This document shows positions 1 through 7,864 of a stretch of 64,000 nucleotides of DNA, piece after piece. The notes below the pieces were generated by a model. That model made no database searches. It was not told where the DNA came from and was given only the letters and a program-made list of their open reading frames with translations. Positions within the stretch are counted from its first letter, which is position 1. Every line of letters begins with the position of its first letter. The translations under genes were made by a program, and so were the position numbers. Origin of the DNA: Rudanella lutea DSM 19387 (GTDB lineage: Bacteria > Bacteroidota > Bacteroidia > Cytophagales > Spirosomataceae); assembly GCF_000383955.1 (NCBI RefSeq), contig NZ_KB913013.1, positions 3,863,694-3,927,693 of the forward strand, read 5' to 3'.

Positions 1-317
1 TCGGGCATGTTGCTGAGGTCAAATTTCTGGTTGAACCGGTTTACCCGGGCGTTGTAGGTCTGGCTGTGGAGCAAGTGGTTTTGTGCGTCGAACAGTTCCA
101 CTTTGATACGGGCGCGCGGGTCTTCCTTTTCCACATTCATCCAGAGTTTGAGCGGGGTAGCCGCCGGATAAACAACGGCTTCAAGGCGGGGCTTTTCTTC
201 GTAATAGGCTTCGGTCGAGGGCTTCGACTGAGCCATGGCTGGCGTTGAGAGGGCAGAGGTACACAGGGCAGATGCACCCAAAAGCAGAGCGGCAGAGAAG
301 GCTACGAACGGTTTCAT
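1..317 (-). CDS. Secreted protein of unknown function, cut by the window edge
   Basis: Reading the minus strand from the ATG at 317 gives 105 open codons up to the window edge, so only the N-terminus is visible and the stop lies outside. Residues 1-29 are a clear Sec signal peptide: MKPF start, a hydrophobic Ala/Leu core, and an AMAQ cleavage site. The mature part begins with a short charged linker and then a strand-rich segment (LEAVVYP, LKLWMNVEK, ARIKVELFD), which looks like a small extracellular beta-sandwich. I do not recognise the family. It is divergent from eboA, with 206 bp between the two starts, so it is probably not part of the ebo operon. The signal peptide and the open frame to the edge make it a real gene. 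Confidence 0.7.
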   Translation of the reverse strand, partial: MKPFVAFSAALLLGASALCTSALSTPAMAQSKPSTEAYYEEKPRLEAVVYPAATPLKLWMNVEKEDPRARIKVELFDAQNHLLHSQTYNARVNRFNQKFDLSNMP

Positions 318-523
318 GGGAGTAGTTTATTTGTTGTTTCACCTCAATGATGCCGATAGGCGTAGGGGGGCGCGGGAGTTTGGGATGAGTGGTCGAAAAA
401 TGGGTAAGAAAGGTTTCCTATCCTCTGCACCCCCGCCCTACGTGACCGAAATCAGTTCGGGGGGCTACAGAAATCAGGCTATTTTTAAAAGAGTATTGAG
501 CCTGTCAATCGTACTTTTGTCTA

Positions 524-1216
524 ATGGATATGCGACCTGTAAGCTCACTTTTGTTTGCCCTGCTCGAACAGCAGCCCGACGCCGAACGCGCCCTCACCTG
601 GCTTCGGCAGCAACTCGATCTGTACCGTAACCAACCGACCAACGCCGTCTTTTACCGGGTTTTTACGGCCATGCCCCGGTTTATGGGTAAGGCGCCCGTG
701 GTGGTTTCTGACGAGATGGCTACGGCGTTGGCCGAGGCTCGCCCCGGTTTCCAGCTTGTCGACTGGACCATGGATCGGCTGGCCCGCGTGTGGTGGCTGC
801 TTCAGTATCCATCGGCCGACCGGCAGGAGTACCGGCGCAGTATCACCGAACTGTTTCGGGCGGCCGAAATGAACGAACTGGTGGCCCTGTACTCCGCCCT
901 GCCCGTACTCGAATACCCCGAAGACTGGCGTTTTCAGGCTACGGAAGGCGTTCGGAACAATATTGCCGATGTGCAGGCGGCTATCATGCTGCATAACCCA
1001 TACCCGGCCGAGCAACTCGACGAAGCCGCCTGGAATCAGCTGGTGATGAAAGCCTTTTTTATTGGTAAAGATGTGACGCAGATTCAGGGCTTGTGGGCGC
1101 GTAACAACCCCAGGTTGCAAGCGATTCTGCACGACTTTGCCGCCGAGCGCCGGGCCGCCGGACGCGAGGTTCCCGAACATTTACCCAAACTAATGAGCGA
1201 AAGAGTGATAGAGTGA
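524..1216 (+). CDS. eboA: EboA-family protein, first gene of an ebo cluster
   Basis: 230-residue soluble protein, mostly helical, with no signal peptide or membrane segment. It is recognised as EboA by its length, its helix-rich pattern with WxLLQY and AWNQLVMKAFF-like segments, and above all by being followed in order by eboB to eboF. EboA has no known enzymatic activity; the cluster has been linked to export of a precursor to the periplasm during scytonemin synthesis in cyanobacteria. The start could instead be the ATG six bases downstream at 530. A TACTTTTG box at 512-519 fits the Bacteroidota -7 consensus TAnnTTTG; if used, it would give a very short leader. Oddity: the last seven or so codons (MSERVIE) are written in the repeat arm of the palindrome that follows, so this tail is probably not conserved. 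Confidence 0.85.
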   Translation: MDMRPVSSLLFALLEQQPDAERALTWLRQQLDLYRNQPTNAVFYRVFTAMPRFMGKAPVVVSDEMATALAEARPGFQLVDWTMDRLARVWWLLQYPSADRQEYRRSITELFRAAEMNELVALYSALPVLEYPEDWRFQATEGVRNNIADVQAAIMLHNPYPAEQLDEAAWNQLVMKAFFIGKDVTQIQGLWARNNPRLQAILHDFAAERRAAGREVPEHLPKLMSERVIE

Positions 1217-1312
1217 AAGAGTGAATGGCTTGTTCAGGAGGTAGATTCCCCCCTTTCTACGCTTTGCGGCCCACGCTCTTTCACACTTTCGTTCTTTCAC
1301 TCTTTTACAATT
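1196..1312. repeat. Imperfect palindrome with tandem-repeat arms, eboA-eboB gap (copy 1)
   Basis: The left arm (about 1196-1226) is a run of GAAAGAGT-like units of about 8 bp. The right arm (about 1274-1309) is the complementary run of CTCTTTCA units. About 47 bp between them hold CTTGTTCAGG. The eboA stop codon lies inside the left arm. It belongs to the palindrome family also seen at 2364, 6183, 41515, 42807, 52948 and elsewhere. A transcript could fold into a long imperfect hairpin. Confidence 0.75.
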
Positions 1313-1326
1313 CATACAGCTAAGTG

Positions 1327-1412
1327 AATGTGCAATGCATAATGAATAATTGAGTTAACTGTTGACAGTCAGCTTTTTCGTTATACATTTTATACTGTAC
1401 ATTATACATCTA
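1327..1412. repeat. AT-rich tandem-repeat palindrome, eboA-eboB gap (copy 2)
   Basis: A second element follows directly. The left arm is built from AATGTGC/AATGCAT/AATGAAT heptamers and the right arm from TATACAT/TTATACT/GTACATT heptamers that pair imperfectly with it. The centre holds GTTGACAGTCAGC, which on the minus strand reads GCTGACTGTCAAC and shares GCTGAC with the cores of other family members. It ends about 18 bp before the eboB start, so it could affect eboB expression. Confidence 0.6.
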
Positions 1413-1429
1413 ATTCTGCTTGACTGCTT

Positions 1430-2365
1430 ATGTCTTCTTTCTTAGAGTCAATACGGGGCATGAAGTTCTTCGACATGCACGTGCATATGATTTCCCGCAC
1501 TACCGACGATTATCAGGCGATGGCTGATGCGGGTATTGTGGCCGTTTTGGAGCCGGCGTTCTGGTTGGGGCAGCCCCGTACCGGCGTCGATTCGTTTCGG
1601 GATTACTACGCCAGTCTGGTTGGCTGGGAACGGTTCCGGGCGTCGCAGTTTGGTATCCGGCACTATTGTACCATGGGGCTCAACTCCAAAGAAGCCAATC
1701 AGGAGGCTTTGGCCGAACAGGTGATGGAGATTCTGCCCCTGTTTATTTACAAAGAGGGCGTGGTGGGTATCGGCGAAATTGGGTTTGACGACCAGACCCC
1801 TGCCGAAGAAAAATACTACCGCGCCCAGCTTGAGTTGGCAAAAGAGGCCAACCTGCCTGTGCAGGTACACACCCCCCACCGCGACAAAAAACGGGGAACG
1901 ACCCGCAGCATGGACATTGCCATTGAACACGGCATTGACCCCGGCATGGTTATCATCGACCACAACAACGAGGAAACCGTACGTGAGGTGCTCGACCGGG
2001 GCTTCTGGGCGGGCTTTACCATTTACCCATTCACCAAAATGGGCAACGAGCGCATGGTTGAGATCGTCCGGCAATACGGCCCCGACCGGATCATGATCAA
2101 CTCGGCTGCCGACTGGGGCATCAGCGACCCGCTGGCGGTGCCAAAAACAGCCGCCCTGATGAAGCAGAACGGTATTTCGGACGAGGCCATCCGGCTCGTG
2201 ACCCTCGAAAACGCCGTGACAGCCTTTGCCCCCAGCGGCCAGATAAGCCTGAGCGATTTCGACCAGCCCCTCACCATCGACCAGAGCCAGCGTTTCAACG
2301 GCTCGTCGGTACTGCGTGGTGGGCAGGCACCCCGTATTGACAAAGATTCAACCATTATCAAATAG
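1430..2365 (+). CDS. eboB: EboB, TatD-like metal-dependent hydrolase
   Basis: 311-residue amidohydrolase-superfamily TIM barrel. Visible metal-site motifs are the N-terminal HxH (FDMHVHM, about residues 16-20), the central GEIGFD (about 117-122), PVQVHTPHRD (His about 147), IIDHNNEE (about 175-182) and a late SAADWG carrying the usual Asp. TatD relatives cleave phosphodiester or amide bonds, but the EboB substrate is unknown. There is no signal peptide, so it should be cytoplasmic. It is the second gene of the ebo operon, 213 bp after eboA, a gap filled by two palindromes. The C-terminal 40 residues or so after the barrel are low in structure and vary. The stop codon lies at the edge of the next palindrome. 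Confidence 0.85.
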   Translation: MSSFLESIRGMKFFDMHVHMISRTTDDYQAMADAGIVAVLEPAFWLGQPRTGVDSFRDYYASLVGWERFRASQFGIRHYCTMGLNSKEANQEALAEQVMEILPLFIYKEGVVGIGEIGFDDQTPAEEKYYRAQLELAKEANLPVQVHTPHRDKKRGTTRSMDIAIEHGIDPGMVIIDHNNEETVREVLDRGFWAGFTIYPFTKMGNERMVEIVRQYGPDRIMINSAADWGISDPLAVPKTAALMKQNGISDEAIRLVTLENAVTAFAPSGQISLSDFDQPLTIDQSQRFNGSSVLRGGQAPRIDKDSTIIK

Positions 2366-2440
2366 CGATGAGTGATGAACGATGAGTGATGAACTGGCTG
2401 ACGCACGACTTTTATCACTTATCGTTCATCACTCATCGCT
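2364..2440. repeat. Perfect 20-bp inverted repeat of heptamers around a GCTGACGCA core, eboB-eboC gap
   Basis: Left arm 2364-2383 and right arm 2421-2440 are exact reverse complements over 20 bases. Both are made of GATGAGT/GATGAAC heptamers. The left half continues with GATGAAC copies to 2394. The loop holds GGCTGACGCACGACT at 2396-2410. The eboB stop codon (2363-2365) overlaps the first base or two of the left arm. The same heptamers and core recur after mreB at 52948-53004. Confidence 0.85.
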
Positions 2441-2451
2441 TATCACTCTTT

Positions 2452-3327
2452 ATGCTTCTTCCCCTTCTCCGCCTGACTCGCCCGGCGAACTTGATTACCG
2501 CCGTGGCCGATGTGCTGGCGGGTATGGCAATTGCCGGTTATCTGACGCTCCCCGATGCGGCCCCGGCACCCGTGGGTTGGCTTAGCCTGGCTACGGTGGG
2601 TTTGTACGGGGGCGGGGTGGTGTTCAACGATGTGTTCGATGCCGAGCTCGATGCCGTGGAGCGGCCCGAACGGCCCATTCCGAGTGGGCGCGTAAGCCTG
2701 ATGGCGGCTACCACCCTCGGCGCCATACTGCTGGCGGTTGGCGTCGTGGCCGCGTTTATGGTAAACCCTCTGTCGGGTTGGCTGGCCGTGGCTACGGGTG
2801 TGGCCGCTTTGGTGTACAACCGGTTCAGCAAGCATCACGCCCTGATTGGCCCCATCAATATGGGTTTGTGCCGGGGGCTTAATCTGTTGCTGGGCGTAAG
2901 CGTACTGCCCGATCAGGTGCAGCCGTGGGCCTGGCTGGGGGTGGTGCCGGTGCTGTACATCGGAGCTATCACGGCCATTAGTCAGGGCGAAGTACACGGG
3001 GGCAACACGCGCACGCTGCGCCTGGCGGGCCTGCTCTACGGGGCTGTCATCGCCATAATTGCCGCCATTGCCCAGTCGCGGGGGCAGTTGGGTACCGCCT
3101 TGCCCTTTCTGATTATTTTCGGGTATTACATTTTTGTGCCGCTCTGGCAGGCCGTGCGCGAGCCGATTGGCCGTAATATCGGCATGGCCGTAAAGGCAGG
3201 CGTTTTGTCGTTGATTGTGATGAATGCGGCCTGGGTAGCTGCGTTTGCTTCTTTCCCGTTTGCCCTGCTGGTCATGTGTTTGCTGCCGTTGTCGCGGTTG
3301 CTGGCGCGGTTGTTTGCGGTTACGTAG
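2452..3327 (+). CDS. eboC: EboC, UbiA-like integral membrane prenyltransferase
   Basis: About 291 residues with roughly eight to nine transmembrane helices. The first Asp-rich motif of UbiA enzymes is visible as NDVFDAELDAVERPERPIPSG (about residues 60-80), the region that binds the Mg-prenyl diphosphate. A second motif region is less clear (GEVHGGNTRT, about 180-190). UbiA proteins join a prenyl chain to an acceptor in the inner membrane; the EboC prenyl donor and acceptor are not established. I start at the ATG at 2452 (MLLPLLRLTRPANL) because the longer in-frame start at 2386 would be read through the preceding palindrome. The start follows the right arm of that palindrome by 11 bp. Confidence 0.85.
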   Translation: MLLPLLRLTRPANLITAVADVLAGMAIAGYLTLPDAAPAPVGWLSLATVGLYGGGVVFNDVFDAELDAVERPERPIPSGRVSLMAATTLGAILLAVGVVAAFMVNPLSGWLAVATGVAALVYNRFSKHHALIGPINMGLCRGLNLLLGVSVLPDQVQPWAWLGVVPVLYIGAITAISQGEVHGGNTRTLRLAGLLYGAVIAIIAAIAQSRGQLGTALPFLIIFGYYIFVPLWQAVREPIGRNIGMAVKAGVLSLIVMNAAWVAAFASFPFALLVMCLLPLSRLLARLFAVT

Positions 3328-3332
3328 CCATG

Positions 3333-3340
3333 TATCTTTG
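3333..3340 (+). promoter_or_regulatory. Possible Bacteroidota promoter -7 box upstream of eboD
   Basis: TATCTTTG fits the Bacteroidota primary-sigma -7 consensus TAnnTTTG. A TTTG lies at 3313-3316, about 16 bp upstream, slightly short of the usual spacing to the -33 box. It sits just after the eboC stop and about 210 bp before eboD, in the one ebo gap (3328-3548) that has no tandem-repeat palindrome. It could give a separate transcript for eboD-E-F. Inference from consensus only. Confidence 0.35.
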
Positions 3341-3548
3341 AACGATAAACAGGTCACCCGGTGGTCGGTTTTGTTCAGAGTAGAAACGAATTACTCCTGT
3401 TTTTGGTAGTTATTCAGAAGTGGGTTGTGTCGGCCCTTCAAGGCCCATATCATAGGCACAGGCTGCTTGCTTAGGCGTACAACAACCGTTAAAAAAAGTA
3501 GGCCGCGTTTGTTCGATGTGAACACAGCGCGCCTTGGCGTCAACTAAC

Positions 3549-4712
3549 ATGAATCAACTTAATCAGTCATTCAGCGTCCGCTTTACGTACAGCATCAGCT
3601 TCACCGACGGCCTGTTTGATTCGCACAATACCTCGCTGGCCGATTTTCTGGCCGCGCAAAGCAGCGAAGCCTCACGCAAAAAGCTGCTCTTCGTGATTGA
3701 TGAGGGCGTACTGGCGCACTTCCCCGATCTGGGCGAACAAATCCGGGATTATTTCGCCGGGCAACCCAACGTGGAGCTGGTCGACGATCTGGTGACGGTG
3801 CCGGGCGGAGAACCCGCTAAAAACGACTCCGCTCTGGTCGAACGCATCATCGACGCGGTGGATCGTTACGGAATCGACCGGCACTCGTACGTGGTGGGTA
3901 TCGGTGGCGGGTCGGTGCTCGATCTGGTGGGCTACGCAGCGGCCATTGCGCACCGGGGCATTCGGCATATTCGGATTCCGACCACGGTACTCTCGCAAAA
4001 CGATTCGGGTATTGGTGTGAAAAACGGCGTGAACTATCGGGGTAAGAAAAACTTCCTCGGCACGTTTGCTCCGCCCGTAGCCGTGTTCAATGACTACCGG
4101 TTTTTGCGGACCCTCGATGAGCGCGACTGGCGTTCGGGCATGGCCGAAGCCGTGAAAGTGGCGTTGATTAAAGATGCGCCTTTCTTCGACTGGATCGAGG
4201 CTAATGCCCTGGCCCTGGCCAACCGCAACGAAGCAGCCATGCAGTACCTGGTGTACCGCTGTGCCGAGTTGCACATGAACCACATTGCCGGGGGCGACCC
4301 GTTTGAGCAGGGGTCGTCGCGCCCGCTCGATTTTGGGCACTGGAGCGCACACAAACTCGAACAACTTACCGGTTTTGCGTTGCGGCATGGCGAGGCTGTT
4401 GCCATTGGTATGGCCCTCGATTGTCAATACGCGCACCTGCTCGGTTACCTCGCCGACGAAGACCTGAACCGGGTGCTGGCGGTTCTCGAAACACTTGGTT
4501 TCGCCTTGTACGACCCGGCCCTCGATCAGGACGACAGCGCCGGTGTGCTGCGTGGCCTGGGTGAGTTCCGCGAGCACCTTGGCGGTCGGCTGACGATTCT
4601 GCTGCTGCGGGGTATCGGCTATGGTGAGGAGGTCAACGAGATGGACGAAACGCTGCTCCGGCAGGCTATTCATCTGCTGGCCAACCGGCAACCGAGCCTG
4701 GCACTCGACTAA
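3549..4712 (+). CDS. eboD: EboD, 3-dehydroquinate-synthase-like (sugar phosphate cyclase) enzyme
   Basis: About 387 residues, the usual length for the AroB superfamily. NAD-binding features are GGEPAKND and GIGGGSVLDLVGYAAA (about residues 85-125). Metal ligands appear conserved as SGMAEAVK (Glu), DFGHWSAHKLE (His) and RHGEAVAIGM (His). The family turns an open sugar phosphate into a carbocycle. EboD forms a branch separate from housekeeping AroB, and its product is unproven; residues such as GVKNGVNYRGKKN replace part of the AroB signature. I take the ATG at 3549 rather than the TTG at 3534. It lies 221 bp after eboC and 241 bp before eboE. Confidence 0.87.
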   Translation: MNQLNQSFSVRFTYSISFTDGLFDSHNTSLADFLAAQSSEASRKKLLFVIDEGVLAHFPDLGEQIRDYFAGQPNVELVDDLVTVPGGEPAKNDSALVERIIDAVDRYGIDRHSYVVGIGGGSVLDLVGYAAAIAHRGIRHIRIPTTVLSQNDSGIGVKNGVNYRGKKNFLGTFAPPVAVFNDYRFLRTLDERDWRSGMAEAVKVALIKDAPFFDWIEANALALANRNEAAMQYLVYRCAELHMNHIAGGDPFEQGSSRPLDFGHWSAHKLEQLTGFALRHGEAVAIGMALDCQYAHLLGYLADEDLNRVLAVLETLGFALYDPALDQDDSAGVLRGLGEFREHLGGRLTILLLRGIGYGEEVNEMDETLLRQAIHLLANRQPSLALD

Positions 4713-4730
4713 ATGTGGTTCCGGTTTTTG

Positions 4731-4826
4731 GTTTATTGTTTTTAGTTTTTGGTTTTTGGTTTTTGTCGGCTGCTATAATCCCTTGTGCCGATCACTACAA
4801 ACGATAAACCTAAAACCATAAACCAC
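4731..4826. repeat. GGTTTTT-heptamer palindrome after eboD
   Basis: The left arm (about 4731-4766) is a run of GGTTTTT/GGTTTAT/TGTTTTT/AGTTTTT heptamers. The right arm (about 4799-4825) is AAACGATAAACCTAAAACC-like and pairs with it imperfectly. The loop begins TCGGCTGCT. It starts about 19 bp after the eboD stop. It belongs to the same design family as the other palindromes, but the heptamer is different. Confidence 0.6.
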
Positions 4827-4847
4827 CCTCGCCCGTATCCCAACAAC

Positions 4848-4953
4848 CTGTTTAAACCTGTAAGGTCTTTGAGACCTTGCAGGTTTGGTAAACCTTCATT
4901 CTGTTTAAACCTGTAAGGTCTCCAGAACCTTGCAGGTTTGGCAAACCTTCATC
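4848..4953. repeat. Two tandem 53-bp hairpin repeats forming the eboE leader
   Basis: 4848-4900 and 4901-4953 are two copies of one 53-bp unit with few differences. Each begins CTGTTTAAACCTGTAAGGTC and folds on itself: AAACCTGTAAGGTC pairs with GACCTTGCAGGTTT in copy 1. Copy 2 ends exactly one base before the eboE ATG at 4954, so the whole eboE leader is two hairpins. It looks like a REP-type palindrome and is not made of heptamers. Confidence 0.85.
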
Positions 4954-6189
4954 ATGCAGATATCTCTCGGACACCTCGGCTATTGCACCAACATTCACGC
5001 CGGGGAGCACTGGGTTGAGCACTTTGCCGCCCTGCAACGGGCCATTCCTCCCCTCAAAAACCGACTGACGCCCGACGCTCCGCTGGGTCTCGGCCTGCGC
5101 CTGTCGAACGTAGCGAGTACCGAGCTGGCGGTCGGCACACGCGTAGCCGAGTTGCGTCAATGGCTGACCGAAACGGGCTGTTATGTGTTTACCATGAATG
5201 GGTTTCCGTTTGGCGGTTTTCATGGCGTGCGGGTCAAAGATGCGGTGCACAAACCCGACTGGACTACGCCCGAGCGGGTGGCTTACACCAATCGGCTGTT
5301 TACGCTGCTGGCACAACTGCAAACGGGGCCGCTCACTACGCAGCCCGGCATTTCGACCTCGCCCCTGTCGTACCGACACTGGTTTCGGTGGGGCGATGCC
5401 GACGCCCGCGATGCCGCGTTTACCCAAACCACGCAGAACCTGCTGGAGGTGTTGACGCACCTCGTGAAGCTGGAAGGCGAAACGGGGCTGGCTATGCACC
5501 TTGATCTGGAACCCGAACCCGATGGCCTGCTCGAAACGGCCGACGAGTTTGTGCATTGGTTCACCGACTATCTCTTGCCCATGGGCGAGCGGCATCTGGC
5601 CGGGCAGTTCGGCATGAGTGCTTCGGCTGCGGGCGAAGCGCTACGTCGGCATGTGCAGTTGTGTTACGACGTGTGCCATTTTGCGGTGGGCTATGAGCGC
5701 CCGGCCGATGTGCTGGCTAAGCTCAAAGCGGCCGATCTACGAGTCGGGAAAATTCAGATTAGTGCCGCCCTCAAAGCCACGATACCCGCCGAAACCGACG
5801 GGCGAGAGGCCATCCGGCAGGCTTTTGCCGGGTTCAACGAGCCTACGTATCTGCATCAGGTGGTGGCCCGTACGCAAACGGGCGAACTGGTTCGGTTCAA
5901 TGATTTGCCCGACGCCCTGGCTCAGTTTAGTGAGACGCATGCCGAATGGCGGTCGCACTTTCACGTGCCTATTTTCGTGGAAGATTACGGCCTGCTGCAA
6001 TCCACACAGGACGATATTCGGGAGGTGCTCCGGTTACAGGCCGTGACCCCGTTTACCGATCAGATGGAAGTAGAAACCTACACCTGGGAGGTACTGCCCG
6101 AAGGTCTCAAGCTAAACCTTGTCGACTCCATCGAGCGCGAACTGAACTGGGTAAGACAATTAGTGAATCGGTCCGCCGAAGCGGAGTGA
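4954..6189 (+). CDS. eboE: EboE, TIM-barrel metabolite-traffic protein of the ebo cluster
   Basis: 411-residue protein of the xylose-isomerase-like (sugar phosphate isomerase/epimerase) TIM-barrel fold. Visible features are GHLGYCTNIHAGEHW at the start, MNGFPFGGFHG (about residues 79-89), GLAMHLDLEPEPDG with acidic metal-ligand candidates (about 180-193), CYDVCHFAVGYE (about 235-246) and IFVEDYG near the C-terminus. The family is named for its role in metabolite transport in ebo clusters; no reaction has been shown. The ATG at 4954 is chosen over the TTG at 4930 because the latter would read through the hairpin repeat and the conserved sequence begins at MQISLGHLG. It is cytoplasmic by sequence. 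The stop codon lies in the next palindrome. Confidence 0.87.
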   Translation: MQISLGHLGYCTNIHAGEHWVEHFAALQRAIPPLKNRLTPDAPLGLGLRLSNVASTELAVGTRVAELRQWLTETGCYVFTMNGFPFGGFHGVRVKDAVHKPDWTTPERVAYTNRLFTLLAQLQTGPLTTQPGISTSPLSYRHWFRWGDADARDAAFTQTTQNLLEVLTHLVKLEGETGLAMHLDLEPEPDGLLETADEFVHWFTDYLLPMGERHLAGQFGMSASAAGEALRRHVQLCYDVCHFAVGYERPADVLAKLKAADLRVGKIQISAALKATIPAETDGREAIRQAFAGFNEPTYLHQVVARTQTGELVRFNDLPDALAQFSETHAEWRSHFHVPIFVEDYGLLQSTQDDIREVLRLQAVTPFTDQMEVETYTWEVLPEGLKLNLVDSIERELNWVRQLVNRSAEAE

Positions 6190-6276
6190 AAGAGCGAAAG
6201 AGTGAGTGGCTGCCGCAAGAACAACTTGCCGGTTTCCATTTACTCTTTCGCTCTTTCACTCTTTCACTCTTTCGCT
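6183..6276. repeat. Octamer-arm palindrome with the GCTG(A/C)CGCAAGAACAACTT core, eboE-eboF gap
   Basis: The left arm (6183-6206) consists of GAGTGAAA/GAGCGAAA units, period 8. The right arm (about 6240-6275) is the complementary TCACTCTTTCGC run. The loop holds GGCTGCCGCAAGAACAACTT at 6208-6227, which matches all but one base of the core in the 42.8-kb element (minus strand 42879-42861). The eboE stop at 6187-6189 is inside the left arm and the eboF ATG follows the right arm by one base. Confidence 0.85.
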
Positions 6277-7644
6277 ATGAAAAAGACTGTCGTAATAGAT
6301 GTGGTTGGTTTGTCGTACTCGCTCATTAGCGAGCACACGCCCTTCCTCAAAAACTGGATGGCCACGAAAAATCGGGCCACGATAAATCCCATGCTGCCCG
6401 CCGTGACGACCTCGGTACAGTCTACGTACATCACGGGCAAATGGCCGACCGAACACGGTATTGTGGGCAACGGCTGGTACGATCATACCGATGCCGAAAT
6501 CAAGTTCTGGAAGCAGTCGAACCATTTGGTGAAGGCCGAGAAAATCTGGGAGCGCGCCCGAAAAGTCGATCCCACGTTTACGGTCTCCAAAATGTTCTGG
6601 TGGTACAATATGTACAGCTCGGCCGATTACTCGGTTACGCCCCGGCCGCAGTACCTCGCCGACGGCCGCAAAATGCCCGACTGTTACAGCCAACCCGCCG
6701 ACCTCCGCGACCGATTACAGGCTGAGCTGGGTACGTTTCCTCTTTTTCAATTTTGGGGCCCGGGTGCTAATATCGTATCGACGCGCTGGATTGCCGATGC
6801 ATCACTGCTGGTCGACAAGTGGCACGACCCCACGCTGACGCTTATTTACCTGCCGCATCTGGATTATTGCCTGCAAAAGTTTGGTGGGCAGGATTTGGCT
6901 AAAATTGCGCCTGAGCTAAAGCAGATTGATGATGTTTGCCGTGACCTGATTACGCACTACGAAAAGGTGGGTGCCGAGGTCATGGTTTTGTCGGAATACG
7001 GCATCACGCCCGTGAGCCGGCCGGTGCACATCAACCGGGTCCTTCGCGAGGCCGATTTGATTCAGGTGCGTGTGGAGCGCGGGCTGGAGCTGCTCGATGC
7101 GGGGGCTTCGAGGGCGTTTGCTGTGTCGGATCATCAGGTGGCACACGTGTACGTCAACGATCCGGCCTTGCTGCCTAAAGTGAGGGCGTTGTGTGAGAAA
7201 ACCCCCGGTGTGGAGCTGGTACTCGACCGCGAACAACAGAAGGCCTACCACATTGACCACGAGCGGGCCGGCGACCTCGTGCTGATGGCCGATGCCGACA
7301 GCTGGTTTACTTACTACTACTGGCTCGATGACCGTGTGGCCCCCGATTTTGCGCGGCTCGTGGATATTCACCGTAAGCCTGGCTACGACCCCGTCGAGAT
7401 GTTTATGGACCCGGCCAACCCGCTCATCAAACTCCGGGCGGGCTACAAGCTGCTCCGCAAAAAACTGGGCTTTCGCTACCTGATGGATGTGATTCCGCTC
7501 GACGCTACGATTATCCGGGGCTCGCACGGGCGGGTAGGTACGGCTCCCGAATTTCATCCGGTGTTGATCGGTAACTCGGTCGGCACTAAGCCGGTATCGG
7601 CCGTGGAAGTGTACGACAAAATCTGGGCGGCTCTGGGGACCTAA
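6277..7644 (+). CDS. eboF: EboF, alkaline phosphatase / nucleotide pyrophosphatase superfamily protein
   Basis: 455 residues. The N-terminal VVIDVVGLSYSLI carries the first metal Asp, and the PAVTTSVQSTYITGKWP segment (about residues 40-56) carries the Thr nucleophile region typical of phosphodiesterases (NPP type). It is followed by the EHGIVGNGWYD pattern. Later metal-site candidates are LPHLDY (about 190-195), LSEYGITP (about 237-244, where many relatives have SDHG) and RGSHGRVG (about 411-418). The likely activity is cleavage of a phosphodiester or phosphonate; the substrate in ebo systems is unknown. Start: ATG at 6277, because upstream in-frame starts read through the palindrome. It ends the ebo operon and is followed by a 35-bp inverted repeat. 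Confidence 0.86.
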   Translation: MKKTVVIDVVGLSYSLISEHTPFLKNWMATKNRATINPMLPAVTTSVQSTYITGKWPTEHGIVGNGWYDHTDAEIKFWKQSNHLVKAEKIWERARKVDPTFTVSKMFWWYNMYSSADYSVTPRPQYLADGRKMPDCYSQPADLRDRLQAELGTFPLFQFWGPGANIVSTRWIADASLLVDKWHDPTLTLIYLPHLDYCLQKFGGQDLAKIAPELKQIDDVCRDLITHYEKVGAEVMVLSEYGITPVSRPVHINRVLREADLIQVRVERGLELLDAGASRAFAVSDHQVAHVYVNDPALLPKVRALCEKTPGVELVLDREQQKAYHIDHERAGDLVLMADADSWFTYYYWLDDRVAPDFARLVDIHRKPGYDPVEMFMDPANPLIKLRAGYKLLRKKLGFRYLMDVIPLDATIIRGSHGRVGTAPEFHPVLIGNSVGTKPVSAVEVYDKIWAALGT

Positions 7645-7673
7645 CTCAGAGATGACATCTCTGGAGAAAACTT

Positions 7674-7763
7674 GCTGACGCGTGGGCCTTCGACAGGCTC
7701 AGGCTGACCGTTGTTTTGAGAGCCGCCAGTCAGCCTGAGCCTGTCGAAGGCCCACGCGTCAGC
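7674..7763. repeat. Perfect 35-bp inverted repeat downstream of eboF (REP-like)
   Basis: 7674-7708 and 7729-7763 are exact reverse complements over 35 bases, with a 20-base loop. The arm contains CCTTCGACAGGCTCAGGCTG, a type of palindrome that occurs in many unrelated bacterial genomes as REP-like repeats. The arm starts GCTGACGCG, resembling the core of the other palindromes. An 11-base piece of it (TTCGACAGGCT) recurs at 48315-48325. It may end the ebo transcript, but there is no T-run after the right arm. The whole gap 7645-7949 holds this element plus two hairpins. Confidence 0.9.
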
Positions 7764-7817
7764 AACCGTTTAGTAGATAGTAACTCCCGTCGGCTATTCT
7801 TCAGAATTTGGCTCCAG

Positions 7818-7850
7818 GCGATGATATCTTGTTTAGAAAGATGTCATCGC
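7818..7850. repeat. Hairpin repeat, first of two copies of a GATGTCATC element
   Basis: GCGATGATATCT (7818-7829) pairs with AGATGTCATCGC (7839-7850), with one G:T. It is nearly the same sequence as the hairpin at 18434-18468 (loop TTGTTTAGAA here, TTGTTTGGAA there). Both copies lie at the 3' ends of convergent genes, here between eboF and the minus-strand susD-like gene. Confidence 0.7.
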
Positions 7851-7864
7851 TCTCCCTAAAATGA

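Noticed and set aside
4848-4953. Possible short CRISPR-like repeats
   Set aside because: There are only two units, they are directly adjacent with no spacer, each unit is itself a hairpin, and no cas gene is present.
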